A DNA stretch of 46,082 bases from an uncultured Bacteroidales bacterium (GCA_903959905.1 CAJBYO010000016.1:1-46082); one strand, 5' to 3'; positions 16,347 to 25,760 are shown, numbered from the stretch's first letter. Notes: a model not told the origin generated them from the letters alone. Translations and numbers: made by a program.

Positions 16347-17510
16347 ATGAAACATTATGCGCTGGCTTTTGGTGTCACGTTATGGATGGTTATGGGTTTT
16401 ACAGGGTCACTGAGGTGTCAGTATCCCATCATTTCCCATGACAGTATTGTTTTTATTGAGAATACACTGAGGATGGTAGGTAAGAATGTAAATTTCGCCA
16501 TTATTCCCGGGCCGGTATACGGAACGACCCAGAAACTCGGGTTTATGGTCGTACCCATGGTTGTTTATTCCCTTGACAAGAAAGATCTGTTGTCGCCCCC
16601 ATCATCATCAGCATTGATGCTCTATGCGGATTTTTACGGATCCTGGGCGGTCAATATCAGGCAAAGCCTCTATTGGAATCAAAATAAATGGCGGGCATTT
16701 GTTTCACTTGGAGTGGGAAACCTTCAGCTAAAGTATTTTGGTGTTAACCAGGGAAAAACGATTATCAGTAACAATGATACCAACTATGCCTGGACACACC
16801 AGAAGGAATTTGAAGTGTCAATGACCTGTTTCAGGAAAATTTACAGGGGTCTTTATGGTGGCCTGGAATACCGGTACAGGGTTGCCAATCTGATCGGGGC
16901 AGATTCTTCCAGCGCGAACTGGCTGAACCAGACGGGAGCCCTTACCGGTAATAATTCTGAAAGTATCCTGGTTCCGGTTTTTGTTTGGGACAACCGGGAT
17001 AATATTTTCTGGTCTTCCGGCGGATATTATGCAAGCCTCAGCAGCCAGGTTGCCAACAGGTTATTCTTCAGTTCAAGTGATTTTGTCATCCTCTCAGGTT
17101 GGGTAAACGGATATCACAGGATGATCAGTAACAGTCAAAAGCTGATCCTCGCCTGGCATCTGTATGTCCAGGCGGAATGGGGTGAGTTGCCATACATGCG
17201 CTACTCCATGTATGGACAGGGCGACAACGTCACAGGCTATACCCGGGGGAAGTATGTAAACTACTCGGAGACTACCGTTCAAACAGAGTTGCGGTATGAA
17301 TTGTGGAAGTTTATTTCATGCGGAGGGTACGCCGGTACAGGGAAAGTTTTTTCATCATTTGAGGTATTCGGACAATCCAAATGGCTTCATTTCGGAGGGG
17401 TGCGACTTTATTTCAATATCATCCCATCCCGAAACATACGGTTGCGGCTGGATGCCGCTATTGCAAGAAAGGATTACGGGTTTTACGTCGGGATAGGGCA
17501 GGGGTTTTAA
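16347..17510 (+). CDS. BamA/Omp85-like outer membrane barrel (divergent paralogue)
   Basis: The protein has 387 residues with a signal peptide (about 1-25) and no POTRA domain. The barrel shows the paralogue landmarks PGPVYGTTQKLGF, VFVWDNRDNIF (compare GYDTRDN), and VTGYTRGKYVNYSETTVQTELRYEL at the L6 position. It ends FYVGIGQGF. Similarity to the barrels at 9648-10958 and 24260-25564 is in motif order rather than close identity. The substrate or role is unknown. Confidence 0.72.
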   Translation: MKHYALAFGVTLWMVMGFTGSLRCQYPIISHDSIVFIENTLRMVGKNVNFAIIPGPVYGTTQKLGFMVVPMVVYSLDKKDLLSPPSSSALMLYADFYGSWAVNIRQSLYWNQNKWRAFVSLGVGNLQLKYFGVNQGKTIISNNDTNYAWTHQKEFEVSMTCFRKIYRGLYGGLEYRYRVANLIGADSSSANWLNQTGALTGNNSESILVPVFVWDNRDNIFWSSGGYYASLSSQVANRLFFSSSDFVILSGWVNGYHRMISNSQKLILAWHLYVQAEWGELPYMRYSMYGQGDNVTGYTRGKYVNYSETTVQTELRYELWKFISCGGYAGTGKVFSSFEVFGQSKWLHFGGVRLYFNIIPSRNIRLRLDAAIARKDYGFYVGIGQGF

Positions 17511-17565
17511 CGCCTGCCGCCATTATCAGAGATGAAGGCAACAGGGAAATGGAATCATGTTCAGG

Positions 17566-18150
17566 TTAAAATTTCACGGCAAAAGTTGCCTGGATGGAGT
17601 ACATCCAGTCGTTCAGATTGGCAAACCGGAACACTTTGCATTCTCCGCCAACGAGGAAATATTTATTCAAAGGGTAGATGTATGCCCCTGACACCTCATA
17701 GTTAGACATTGATGTCGTTTTCGTGATCAGTTCCTTGCCACCGCTGGAAGCTTTATTGTTAATGAAAGCAAGGCCAATTCCCGCACCCAGGTAAAAATTG
17801 TCAACAACACGCATTCTGACAAGGAGGAGTAGTGGCACAACCGTCCGGTTGATTTCTGCAGTGGAATTGTCTTTTGCCTGGTATTTCACCTTGAAAAGAT
17901 GGTAATAACCGCTCTCCAGTCCCAGGCTTACCCGGTATTCGGGTTCCCAGTAGAATTTGAAGGAGACGCCGGCAAAATTGTTTTGGATATTCTTATCACC
18001 GTACTCGAGGTTGTTGATAAAATGCGTCCAGCCACCTCCAACAGTGAGCGTATAGTGGTTGAGTCGAACCTTAACACTGTCTTTCTGCTGAGAAAACACT
18101 GCCAGGGTAAAACATACCAGTACCAGTGTGATGAATAATTTTCTTCCCAT
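17566..18150 (-). CDS. Outer membrane beta-barrel protein (porin-like), function unknown
   Basis: It has 194 residues from the ATG at 18148-18150. A longer frame to 18216 would bury the signal peptide. A signal peptide (RKLFITLVLVCFTLAVFSQ) is followed by alternating strands (LTVGGGWTHFINNLEYGDKN, GVSFKFYWEPEYRVSLGLESGYYHL) and a C-terminal FAVKF. This is the small OprF/OmpA-barrel style common in Bacteroidota. It starts 4 bp after the glycerophosphodiesterase stop and is likely co-transcribed with it. Confidence 0.75.
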   Translation of the reverse strand: MGRKLFITLVLVCFTLAVFSQQKDSVKVRLNHYTLTVGGGWTHFINNLEYGDKNIQNNFAGVSFKFYWEPEYRVSLGLESGYYHLFKVKYQAKDNSTAEINRTVVPLLLLVRMRVVDNFYLGAGIGLAFINNKASSGGKELITKTTSMSNYEVSGAYIYPLNKYFLVGGECKVFRFANLNDWMYSIQATFAVKF

Positions 18151-18154
18151 AATA

Positions 18155-19408
18155 TTACTCCTGAATATAATGATAATAAGCAACAACGTATGGATAATTT
18201 GTGAGTAAGCCGTCAAAATGTCCCTGGTTCAGAAAGTCGCGGATCCAGCCTGGTGAGTCAATTGTCCAGCACACGGCAAGGTTTTTAGCATTCAGATCGT
18301 GAACCTGCTGAACCAGGTCGTTTTGCGTGCCCAATGTCCATCTGGGGGCCCACACCACTGAATTCGCCTGCTTGAAGTCGTCAATGGAAAGTTCACATAA
18401 AGTAGGAACATTCTGATAATCGGGGTAGGCGAGTAATGCATTTAATACATCCGTATTAGGAATTCCCATGACGATCAGTAAATCCCGTCCTTTTTCCTTT
18501 GCACGCTGAATGGCCTTTTGCTGGATGGGTATCACCACCGGCACGGCTTCAGCGCTCTTCATGTCGAGATAAACGAAACGCAGTTCGGTGCTGTCAACCA
18601 CGTAGGTCAGCAGTTCTTCTACCGAAGGAATCTTCTCTCCGTGAATAAGCCTGACAAAAGTTGACAGCTGGAGCCAGGTATAGGCACTTACATCACCGGC
18701 GAGAGGGCCTTTCTGTGTGAGGCGGATGTTGATGTCGGCATCATGATAGATGAAGGCAACACCGTCGCTGCTGATCCTCGGATCCACCTCCACACCTGTA
18801 GTGCCAAGTTGTTGTGTGAATTTGACCATGGCGAGGCTGTTTTCGGATACAGGGAGCCGGTCGGAATTGCGGCCGCCGGCACGGTGCCCGAGAATATAGA
18901 AATTGGCATTTTTTATTTTATCTGAAATTGGCCGAAGATACTGAAGGGTCAGTTGCTGGTCGGGCAAGTTGTTGTTGTCGCCGTATGCACCGCGTATGAG
19001 GATATTTGTTGTTCCTGCTCCGGACACGATAGACGCACCGCCTTCAGACTTTGAAATATACATGTTGCACAGTCCGGTGGCATCACTGTACCCATCACGC
19101 CAGTATCCCTGTACAAATACCACGGAATCAAGGTGCCCGGCCTTCATGATGAAATGTAACCCGTTTTTGCATGTCAGTAAAATGCCATCAGGATTCCATT
19201 TTACCACCATATATTCCCCGAATTTATCGGATCCCGAGGTAACCTGGTAAACACCCTCCATAATCTCTTTGGATGGCTTGCCTAAAGGATTTGTTTCAGT
19301 TATGAATGATGAAGAGGGGCCCGCAGAAGGAATGGGAACCAAAGCATCCTTGTTGCAGCCAAACAGGAACAACAGGATTCCTGCAAGGTATAAAGTCTTT
19401 ATTTTCAT
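18155..19408 (-). CDS. Lipoprotein glycerophosphodiester phosphodiesterase
   Basis: The protein has 417 residues. It begins with a lipoprotein signal peptide with lipobox LFGC (Cys18). An N-terminal beta-rich region of about 150 residues carries no recognised domain. From about residue 170 the GDPD TIM barrel follows: LGHRAGGRNSDRLPVSENS (catalytic HRxxxxxxPENS type), VEVDPRISSDGVAFIYHD (metal-binding E-x-D and second His), and LDMKSAE. The C-terminal VCWTIDSPGWIRDFLNQGHFDGLLTNYP is also typical. It would hydrolyse glycerophosphodiesters from phospholipid turnover at the envelope. The extra N-terminal module is unusual for the family. Confidence 0.9.
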   Translation of the reverse strand: MKIKTLYLAGILLFLFGCNKDALVPIPSAGPSSSFITETNPLGKPSKEIMEGVYQVTSGSDKFGEYMVVKWNPDGILLTCKNGLHFIMKAGHLDSVVFVQGYWRDGYSDATGLCNMYISKSEGGASIVSGAGTTNILIRGAYGDNNNLPDQQLTLQYLRPISDKIKNANFYILGHRAGGRNSDRLPVSENSLAMVKFTQQLGTTGVEVDPRISSDGVAFIYHDADINIRLTQKGPLAGDVSAYTWLQLSTFVRLIHGEKIPSVEELLTYVVDSTELRFVYLDMKSAEAVPVVIPIQQKAIQRAKEKGRDLLIVMGIPNTDVLNALLAYPDYQNVPTLCELSIDDFKQANSVVWAPRWTLGTQNDLVQQVHDLNAKNLAVCWTIDSPGWIRDFLNQGHFDGLLTNYPYVVAYYHYIQE

Positions 19409-19497
19409 GTGTCAATATTTGTTTCTTGTTAAAAAGCCGAACTGAATGGCCGGTTGCTGAGCGTTTCTCCGGGGTTATTGCCCGGGTAGATGTTCTG

Positions 19498-20223
19498 TTA
19501 TAATATCCAGGCAAATGAGAGTTCGGGAACATGGTAATACCTGTTAAACGTCGTAAATATCATCCAGGTAGGCCAGTAAAATTTTTCATAGTTGTCCTTG
19601 ATCCCGATGACGAAAACCTTATTTTTATGGATTCTCTGTTCAATATAAAAAGCAAGTGTGCCCCCGTTGAAAAAATTGGTGGGTCTGTAGATCTCATTTT
19701 CGCCGGTTTTGGAAGTTGACCGTGTAACAATCATCAGTTCACCTTTCAGGGTAAATGACATTTTCCGGAGTTTATATCCCACCGAAAGATTGGGATAACT
19801 AGCCCAGCCGGCGAGGCTGTTGTCAAAACCGGCCTGGCGCAGCTGGCCGTATATAAAGGCAAAATCCCATCCGGCTTTCACCCCGAAGTTTTTATACAGG
19901 TAGGTGAACCGGGGCCCCAGCGTTAGCTGATTGGAAACCACGAGGGTGGTGACATTGCTTTCAAGCGACAGGTTCCAGGGCAGCCCGAAAATCATATGGA
20001 TGTTAACCAACGGGGCCTGGTATGAGTTTTCCAGCAGGTCTTTTGGTGGCTGCACCATGGAAAGCCCTGCGGAAATTTTAAACCCCCACAGTTTATGCGG
20101 CCGCGGGAATTGCATTGTATGGTTCTTTATGTCAAATGTGTCATTTGGAACGGTTTTCTGTGCAGACAACATCAATGTGCCGCAGAGCATAACCATGAAA
20201 AAGAAAGTAAATCGCAGATTCAT
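19498..20223 (-). CDS. Secreted beta-barrel-like protein, function unknown
   Basis: It has 241 residues from the ATG at 20221-20223 (signal peptide FTFFFMVMLCGTLMLSAQ). The mature part alternates short amphipathic strands (WGFKISAGLSM, LGPRFTYLYKNFGVKAGWDFAFIY, YPNLSVGYKLRKMSFTLKGELMI), which suggests a small outer-membrane barrel. No named family was recognised. It is first of three minus-strand genes, with 89 bp to the glycerophosphodiesterase. Confidence 0.65.
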   Translation of the reverse strand: MNLRFTFFFMVMLCGTLMLSAQKTVPNDTFDIKNHTMQFPRPHKLWGFKISAGLSMVQPPKDLLENSYQAPLVNIHMIFGLPWNLSLESNVTTLVVSNQLTLGPRFTYLYKNFGVKAGWDFAFIYGQLRQAGFDNSLAGWASYPNLSVGYKLRKMSFTLKGELMIVTRSTSKTGENEIYRPTNFFNGGTLAFYIEQRIHKNKVFVIGIKDNYEKFYWPTWMIFTTFNRYYHVPELSFAWIL

Positions 20224-20270
20224 TTTCTGAAAATAAGGAAATGTTAATAAAACACTGGTAAATGAACGTT

Positions 20271-20301
20271 CAAATATATAAAAATAAGTGATAACCCTAA
20301 A
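20271..20301 (-). promoter_or_regulatory. Sigma-ABfr-like promoter for the 20223 gene
   Basis: On the minus strand TTTA (20298-20301) is followed after 19 bp by TATATTTG (20271-20278). The -7 box is perfect and the -33 box is one base off TTTG. It overlaps the tail of the pseudogene. Confidence 0.55.
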
Positions 20302-20665
20302 TCGGCATGCCGAATCCAATAAATAATTCATTGTGCCAGTTGGAAGTCCATGCGTATTCTATACGGAGAACCAGGTCGTAATAACTTACAAAGTCAATGC
20401 CGGCACCCCAGCTGATGAGCATTTTGTTGTTGAGCGGGTTGTAACCGTAAACTTGTTTCTTACATACCCGCAATCGGCAAATACATTCCTGTAAAAGGCA
20501 TACTGAAGGAATGAGTTTGTTGCCCGTACAGGTTACCCCGGTTATCCTGATGAAAGGGAAATCCACGGTGTCCGGCAGGATAACCGCTCCGTCCTTGTTT
20601 TGTGCCTGCAATGTGGACCCCGGGAAAACAATAAAAATAAGGATTGTTGAAAATAGTTTATTCAT
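20297..20665 (-). pseudogene. Decayed BamA/patatin-type outer membrane barrel gene
   Basis: A 122-codon frame begins with an intact signal peptide (MNKLFSTILIFIVFPGSTLQAQ) and ends with the last strands of an Omp85-type barrel (NNKMLISWGAGIDFVSYYDLVLRIEY ... FIGFGMPI). Between them the frame gives an unlikely Cys-rich stretch (SVCLLQECICRLRVCKKQ). Over the same bases another frame reads NSFLQYAFYRNVFADCGYVRNK, the penultimate barrel strands expected in that place. So a frameshift near 20450-20460 separates two halves of the barrel end, and several hundred residues between signal peptide and barrel end are missing. I read this as a deletion plus frameshift remnant. A sequencing error could explain the frameshift but not the deletion. 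Confidence 0.62.
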
Positions 20666-20761
20666 GGTCGTTGAATAAGAAAATTTCAGAGATGTAAAAA
20701 TATTGAATTTCTTTATTTGACCAAAATTTATCGTTCACTTACTTCCGGAACAACAAATTAG

Positions 20762-20769
20762 TACCTTTG
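20762..20769 (+). promoter_or_regulatory. -7 box (TACCTTTG) for the tricorn-type protease
   Basis: TACCTTTG matches TAnnTTTG, 42 bp upstream of the ATG. The -33 position reads TTAC, only a partial match. Confidence 0.5.
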
Positions 20770-20811
20770 ACGCCCTTTTAATGTGTAAGATAAAAACATA
20801 AAATTCACCAT

Positions 20812-23800
20812 ATGAGAAAATTATTTTTAATCCTGTTGTTGTCAACCATTGGAATGTGTGCCATGTCGCAGGAGAACCCGCTTTGGATGCGGTATACGAC
20901 AATATCACCCGATGGGGGAACCATTCTTTTTTGCTATAAAGGCGACATCTGGTCGGTTTCGTCATCAGGTGGTACTGCACTGCCGGTAACCATGACAGAG
21001 TCATACGACTATGCCCCGGTATGGAGTCACGACGGGAAATATATCGCATTTGCCTCCGACCGGAATGGTAATTTTGATGTGTTTGTCATGGCATCCGCAG
21101 GAGGAGAGGCCAGGCGCCTTACCTTCAGCTCGAACAGGGAGATACCTGCTGCTTTTACAGCCGACAATAAAAACGTCATCTTTTCCGCATATCGCCAGGA
21201 TGTGGCAGCCAACGCCCAGTTCCCGATATCACTGATGAGTGAGCTCTATTCTGTACCGGTAGCCGGGGGAATGGTGTCCATGCTGCTTCCTACCCCGGCA
21301 TTGCAGGTTTGCCCTTCATCCACCGGCGATAAAATGTTGTATGAAGACATCAAAGGATATGAAAATGAATGGAGAAAACACCACACTTCTGCTATTGCCC
21401 GTGATATCTGGTTGTATGATTTCAATGCCAAAAAATATTCCAAACTCACTGATTTTAACGGAGAAGACCGCAACCCTGTTTTTGACGCCAATGACAATGA
21501 TTTCTATTACCTGAGCGAGCAGAGCGGGTCGTTCAACGTTTACAGGAGTTCAATCTCCGAACCCTCAAAATCTACAGCCCTCACAAAGTTCACGAAGCAT
21601 CCGGTGCGTTTTCTCAGCCGTTCGTCGGGCAACACACTGTGTTTTACATACGACGGAGAGATATATACCCTGAAACCGGGCGGCACGCCTGCAAAGGTGA
21701 ACATTAAAATCTTTGCCGACGGCCGTTCCGTGCAGGAAAAGATCGTTCCTGTCAGCGAGGGTTTTACGGAGATGAGATTATCTGCCAATGGCAAGGAGTA
21801 TACCTATATTTTCCGGGGCGAGGTTTTTGTGAGCAGCATTGACGGCGGTTATACCAAGCGCATCACCAATACACCATACCAGGAGCGCAGTGTTAGTTTC
21901 AGTCCCGACGGACGTTCACTGGTGTATGCCGCTGAAGTCAGCAACAGCTGGAATGTGTATACAACATCCATCGTGCGCAGCGAGGAACCCTATTTTTATG
22001 CATCCACTGTACTTAAAACTGAGCCTGTTGTTGCCACTGCCGCCGAGGAGTTTCAACCCGAGTTTTCTCCCGACGGTAAAGAGGTTGCTTACCTGGAAGA
22101 CAGGGTGGTGCTGAAGGTAATCAACCTTGCCTCAAAAAAGAGCCGTACCATCACACCGGCCAATGTAAACTATTCCTATGCCGACGGAGATCAGTATTAC
22201 CAGTGGTCGCCCGACAGCAAATGGTTTCTTGTGACCTATGCTTTCCCCGACCGGATCTTCAGCCCCGAAGTGGGCCTGGTCTCCGCCGACGGAAAAGGCG
22301 AGATTAAAAATCTGACCCTGAGCGGGTATGACGATTATGCACCGAGATGGTCGATGGGCGGAAAGGCGATGATCTGGGGCAACAACAGAAATGGCGACCG
22401 GCAGCAGGGTGGCGGGATCAACAGCGCCGATGTATATGCCATGTTTTTTACAAAAGCTGCGTTTGACCGTTTCAAACTGTCAAAAGAAGAACTGGCCCTT
22501 GTAAAAGACCAGGAGGAGAAAGCTGAAAAAGAAAAGAAAAAGAAAGAAAAGGAGAAAGATAAAGAAAAGGACAAGGATAAAGACAAGGAGGCTGACAAAG
22601 CGAAAAGTGATTCAACAGATAAAGCAAAAGCCGATTCGGCAAAGGTGGTCATTGACTGGGACAACCTGACCGAACGTAAGCTGAAACTCACTGTAAACAC
22701 ATCGCAGCTGCGTGACTGGGTGCTTTCAAAAGACGGAGAAAAGCTTTTTTACTTTACCAGTTTTGATAAAGATAATGATTTGTGGGTAAGCGACATGCGG
22801 GCCCGTGAGACAAAAATCCTGGCAAAGCTTGGACTGAAAGCTGCGGGGATGGAACTGTCGGCAGATGGAAAATTCCTCCTCGTTTATGCAGATGGAAAAC
22901 CAATGAAGGTGGAGGTGGAAAGCGGAAAGGCGGAGCCCCTGAAAACCGGTGGGGAGATGTTGCTGAAACCAGCAGATGAGCGCAACTATATCTTTGATCA
23001 TGCCTGGAGGCAGTTCAAGGCAAAGTTCTATGTCGTAGATATGCAGGGTGTTGACTGGGACTACTACTATAGTGCCTACAAGAAATTTCTGCCGTATATC
23101 ACCAACAATTACGACTATTCGGAGATGCTCAGCGAAATGCTGGGGGAGATGAACGCCTCGCATACAGGATCAGGATATCGCCAACCCAGGCCGAATATGG
23201 ATCAGACTGCCGACCTGGGGCTTTTCTTTGATTACGGGTTTGGTGGAAAAGGGTTGAAAATTGCCGAAGTTGTTGAAGACGGCCCTCTTGACAGAGCGAG
23301 TTCAAAAGTCAAAGCGGGTTGTGTGCTTGAAAAGATTGATGGCGAACCTCTGACTGATTCCATTGATTTTTATTCCCTTCTGAACCGCAAGACCGGGAAG
23401 CTGACATTGCTATCTGTTTTCAACCCCGAAAACAGCGAACGGTGGGAGGAGAGCGTGAAGCCCATCTCCGGCGGTGACGCAGGAGAACTGCTGTATAACC
23501 GATGGGTGAAGAACCGTCGCGCCGAGGTGGATAAACTGTCGGGTGGCAAAATTGGCTATATCCACGTCAGGTCCATGGATGACGCAAGCATGCGTACGGT
23601 ATTCGAGGAGTCACTTGGCCGTAACTTTGAAAAGCAGGCCATCATCATTGATACCCGTTTCAACGGCGGTGGAAATATCCATGAGCAGCTATCTGATTTT
23701 CTCAGCGGTAAAAAGTATATTGATATCATTCCACACGGACAGTATATCGGTTCAGAACCCTACGATAAATGGGTCAAGCCCTCCATTGTGCTGGTTGGAG

Positions 23801-24090
23801 AGAGCAACTATTCTGATGCACACCTTTTCCCGGTGGCTTATAAGCTGAAAAATACAGGAAAAACACTCGGAATGCCGGTTCCCGGAACAGGCACCTTTGT
23901 GTGGTGGGAAACGCAGATTGATCCAACCATATACTATGGAATTCCGATGGGAGGATGGCGTACCCCCGATGGGAAGTTCTGCGAAAACAACCAGCTGGAA
24001 CCGGATATCAGGGTGCCGAATGACCCGGGAATCCTGTCTTCCGGCCGCGATCAGCAGATTGAGGAAGCAGTGAAGGAGCTGCTTAAATGA
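20812..24090 (+). CDS. Secreted tricorn-type S41 peptidase
   Basis: The protein has 1092 residues. A signal peptide (1-20) leads to two beta-propeller regions with WD40-like PD40 repeats (TTISPDGGTILFCYKGDIW, APVWSHDGKYIAFASDRNGNFDVF, VSFSPDGRSLVYA and others to about 740). A lysine/aspartate-rich insertion lies at about 567-607. Then come the tricorn core 1 with catalytic H784 in NASHTGSGY, a PDZ domain (about 800-875), and the S41 core. The S41 core has IIIDTRFNGGGNIHEQL and the presumed nucleophile S1001 in ESNYSDAHLFP. Archaeal tricorn is a cytoplasmic protease acting on proteasome products. Bacteroidota homologues like this one carry a signal peptide, so this one acts in the periplasm or outside. 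Neighbours give no substrate hint. Confidence 0.93.
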   Translation: MRKLFLILLLSTIGMCAMSQENPLWMRYTTISPDGGTILFCYKGDIWSVSSSGGTALPVTMTESYDYAPVWSHDGKYIAFASDRNGNFDVFVMASAGGEARRLTFSSNREIPAAFTADNKNVIFSAYRQDVAANAQFPISLMSELYSVPVAGGMVSMLLPTPALQVCPSSTGDKMLYEDIKGYENEWRKHHTSAIARDIWLYDFNAKKYSKLTDFNGEDRNPVFDANDNDFYYLSEQSGSFNVYRSSISEPSKSTALTKFTKHPVRFLSRSSGNTLCFTYDGEIYTLKPGGTPAKVNIKIFADGRSVQEKIVPVSEGFTEMRLSANGKEYTYIFRGEVFVSSIDGGYTKRITNTPYQERSVSFSPDGRSLVYAAEVSNSWNVYTTSIVRSEEPYFYASTVLKTEPVVATAAEEFQPEFSPDGKEVAYLEDRVVLKVINLASKKSRTITPANVNYSYADGDQYYQWSPDSKWFLVTYAFPDRIFSPEVGLVSADGKGEIKNLTLSGYDDYAPRWSMGGKAMIWGNNRNGDRQQGGGINSADVYAMFFTKAAFDRFKLSKEELALVKDQEEKAEKEKKKKEKEKDKEKDKDKDKEADKAKSDSTDKAKADSAKVVIDWDNLTERKLKLTVNTSQLRDWVLSKDGEKLFYFTSFDKDNDLWVSDMRARETKILAKLGLKAAGMELSADGKFLLVYADGKPMKVEVESGKAEPLKTGGEMLLKPADERNYIFDHAWRQFKAKFYVVDMQGVDWDYYYSAYKKFLPYITNNYDYSEMLSEMLGEMNASHTGSGYRQPRPNMDQTADLGLFFDYGFGGKGLKIAEVVEDGPLDRASSKVKAGCVLEKIDGEPLTDSIDFYSLLNRKTGKLTLLSVFNPENSERWEESVKPISGGDAGELLYNRWVKNRRAEVDKLSGGKIGYIHVRSMDDASMRTVFEESLGRNFEKQAIIIDTRFNGGGNIHEQLSDFLSGKKYIDIIPHGQYIGSEPYDKWVKPSIVLVGESNYSDAHLFPVAYKLKNTGKTLGMPVPGTGTFVWWETQIDPTIYYGIPMGGWRTPDGKFCENNQLEPDIRVPNDPGILSSGRDQQIEEAVKELLK

Positions 24091-24126
24091 TAGGGATCCT
24101 TTAGTAAAAGACTTGAAATAATAGAA

Positions 24127-24258
24127 ATTTACGGTTATGGGATTTTAGATTGCAGATTGAATTATCTGATTTCCGATTTACGATTGATAGCGCTGCTAAT
24201 CTTCAATCGTAAATTATTTCAATTCAATCTGCAATCTAAAATCCCTTATTCGTAAATT
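24127..24258. repeat. Palindromic repeat of GATTTTAGATTGCAGATTG type (left copy)
   Basis: The arms 24127-24188 and 24198-24258 are inverted over about 60 bp with few mismatches. The centre is AGCGCTGCTAA-like. It fills the gap between the converging tricorn-type protease (ends 24090) and the barrel gene (ends 24260). The core GGGATTTTAGATTGCAGATTGAATT (24139-24163) recurs identically at 25630-25654. Confidence 0.85.
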
Positions 24259-24259
24259 G

Positions 24260-25564
24260 TCAAAACGTTTCATTTAAGTTAAAGTAAACCCCGACTCCTC
24301 CGTTCGCACCGATTCCGCAATCAACGGTGAGGTTTGAGCGTGTTTTACGGTTAAACATGACCCGCAGCCCAACGCCTGCTGCCGGATCAATGTAGTGAAA
24401 AAGCTTTCTTGTGCCGTCGTCAGAGCTTGCCGTGGTTGCATTTACAAAAACCACGCCTCCCAGGATCCCTGTATAACGGCTGATCGGGAAACGGTATTCC
24501 GATTCGCCATAAATAAAATTGACCCCGCGGATGCTTCCCTGGATGTACCCTCTGCCGGTGCGGTTGTACATGTCCCAGCCGATTGCCGGAAGCCCGAGGT
24601 ACGGGACAGCTCCCTGTTCAGTAAATTGCCCCAGGTACCAGAAGCCGATGAGGTGGTCGGGGCGGTTTTTTGATAATGGGAGATAGGCACGGAATTCACT
24701 GTTAAGCATATAGCTGTTTTTGCTGCTGCCCAGGAACTTAAAATTCGGCCTGATCGCAAAGTTGGCAAAGTATCCATGTGTTGGCCTGATGGAGTTGTCA
24801 CGGCTGTCGAACATCAACTCCAGGCTCAGCCCCGACATGGTCTGGTGTTCAGGGTTGAACCCATGTTCAATGCTGTATCTATAATGACTTGTGACCTGCT
24901 GGGGTATTGTGTCAAGATTCAGTTTATGATCAAAGATGTTGGAGAATTTGTCAAGGCAATACCCGAAGCCTATGTAAAATTTACCTTTAAACCTGAAATA
25001 AAACGTTTCATACAACCTGATATAATCATAGTTTAACGGCTGCGTTTCTCCGGAATAGCTGTCTGTCTGACCTCCTTCTGCAAGTATCAGTCCCTCAGAA
25101 GCGTTATGGTTGATCCCTGAACCCAGGCCATACGTGGGCTGAGAAAAAACGAGGTACCTCCAGTCGCCCCGCAATACGAATCGTGACTCATTGGTGAAAA
25201 TGATGGTGCGGAGGTTGAGAATTTTCTGATTTTTAGCAGTAAAGTTAACAGACACTGCAGCTGTGGACAAAGGTGTTGTTTTCGGATCGCCCAGAAAAGT
25301 GCCGATGGAACTGCCAACACCAATGAGCACACCATACGCCGGGTTGTATCCGATAAAAGGGGTGACAGCGAAATATGGTTTATAGCGTTCCATCGGCCGG
25401 GCGCTGATGCTGTCGCGTTTTGCCACATTCTTATCCCGGGTGAAAATGCTCCATACGTCATCCTGCCTGAAAGTCTTCTGCACTTTCTGGGCATGAAGCA
25501 CCTGGATGGGTGCGCAAAAAGCAATGGCAATAAGGAACAGAAAGGCAGGTTTGAGGTTGAACAT
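24260..25564 (-). CDS. BamA/Omp85-like outer membrane beta-barrel protein (paralogue 2)
   Basis: The protein has 434 residues with a signal peptide (about 1-25) and the same layout as 9648-10958. A short N-terminal linker includes a DDVWSIFTRDK motif comparable to KDIFDILTKEK in paralogue 1. Then come FIGYNPAYGVLIGVGSS, LELMFDSRDNSIRP, and the L6-like GRGYIQGSIRGVNFIYGESEYRFPISRY. It ends FNLNETF. No POTRA domain is present. The gene is bracketed at both ends by copies of one palindromic repeat (24127-24258 and 25617-25749). Only about 50 bp lie between its ATG and the right copy, so its promoter must lie next to or partly in the repeat. Confidence 0.8.
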   Translation of the reverse strand: MFNLKPAFLFLIAIAFCAPIQVLHAQKVQKTFRQDDVWSIFTRDKNVAKRDSISARPMERYKPYFAVTPFIGYNPAYGVLIGVGSSIGTFLGDPKTTPLSTAAVSVNFTAKNQKILNLRTIIFTNESRFVLRGDWRYLVFSQPTYGLGSGINHNASEGLILAEGGQTDSYSGETQPLNYDYIRLYETFYFRFKGKFYIGFGYCLDKFSNIFDHKLNLDTIPQQVTSHYRYSIEHGFNPEHQTMSGLSLELMFDSRDNSIRPTHGYFANFAIRPNFKFLGSSKNSYMLNSEFRAYLPLSKNRPDHLIGFWYLGQFTEQGAVPYLGLPAIGWDMYNRTGRGYIQGSIRGVNFIYGESEYRFPISRYTGILGGVVFVNATTASSDDGTRKLFHYIDPAAGVGLRVMFNRKTRSNLTVDCGIGANGGVGVYFNLNETF

Positions 25565-25616
25565 CCGGGATGGCTCAGGAACAAGGTAAGTGAAGGTGCA
25601 AATATGTGTGGCTTAG

Positions 25617-25749
25617 GATTTACGATTATGGGATTTTAGATTGCAGATTGAATTTAAAAAATTGACGATTGACGATTAGTCGCGCTATCAATCGTCAATC
25701 GGAAATCAGGCAATTCAATCTGAAATCTAAAATCCCATAATCGTAAATT
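25617..25749. repeat. Palindromic repeat of GATTTTAGATTGCAGATTG type (right copy)
   Basis: The left arm from 25617 and the right arm to 25749 pair over about 60 bp around TAGTCGCGCTATC near 25678-25690. It shares with the left copy (24127-24258) the words TTTACGATTATGGG, a 25-bp core and CGATTGATAGCGC. It lies between two minus-strand genes (start 25564, stop 25761). Confidence 0.85.
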
Positions 25750-25760
25750 ACTACAGTTCT

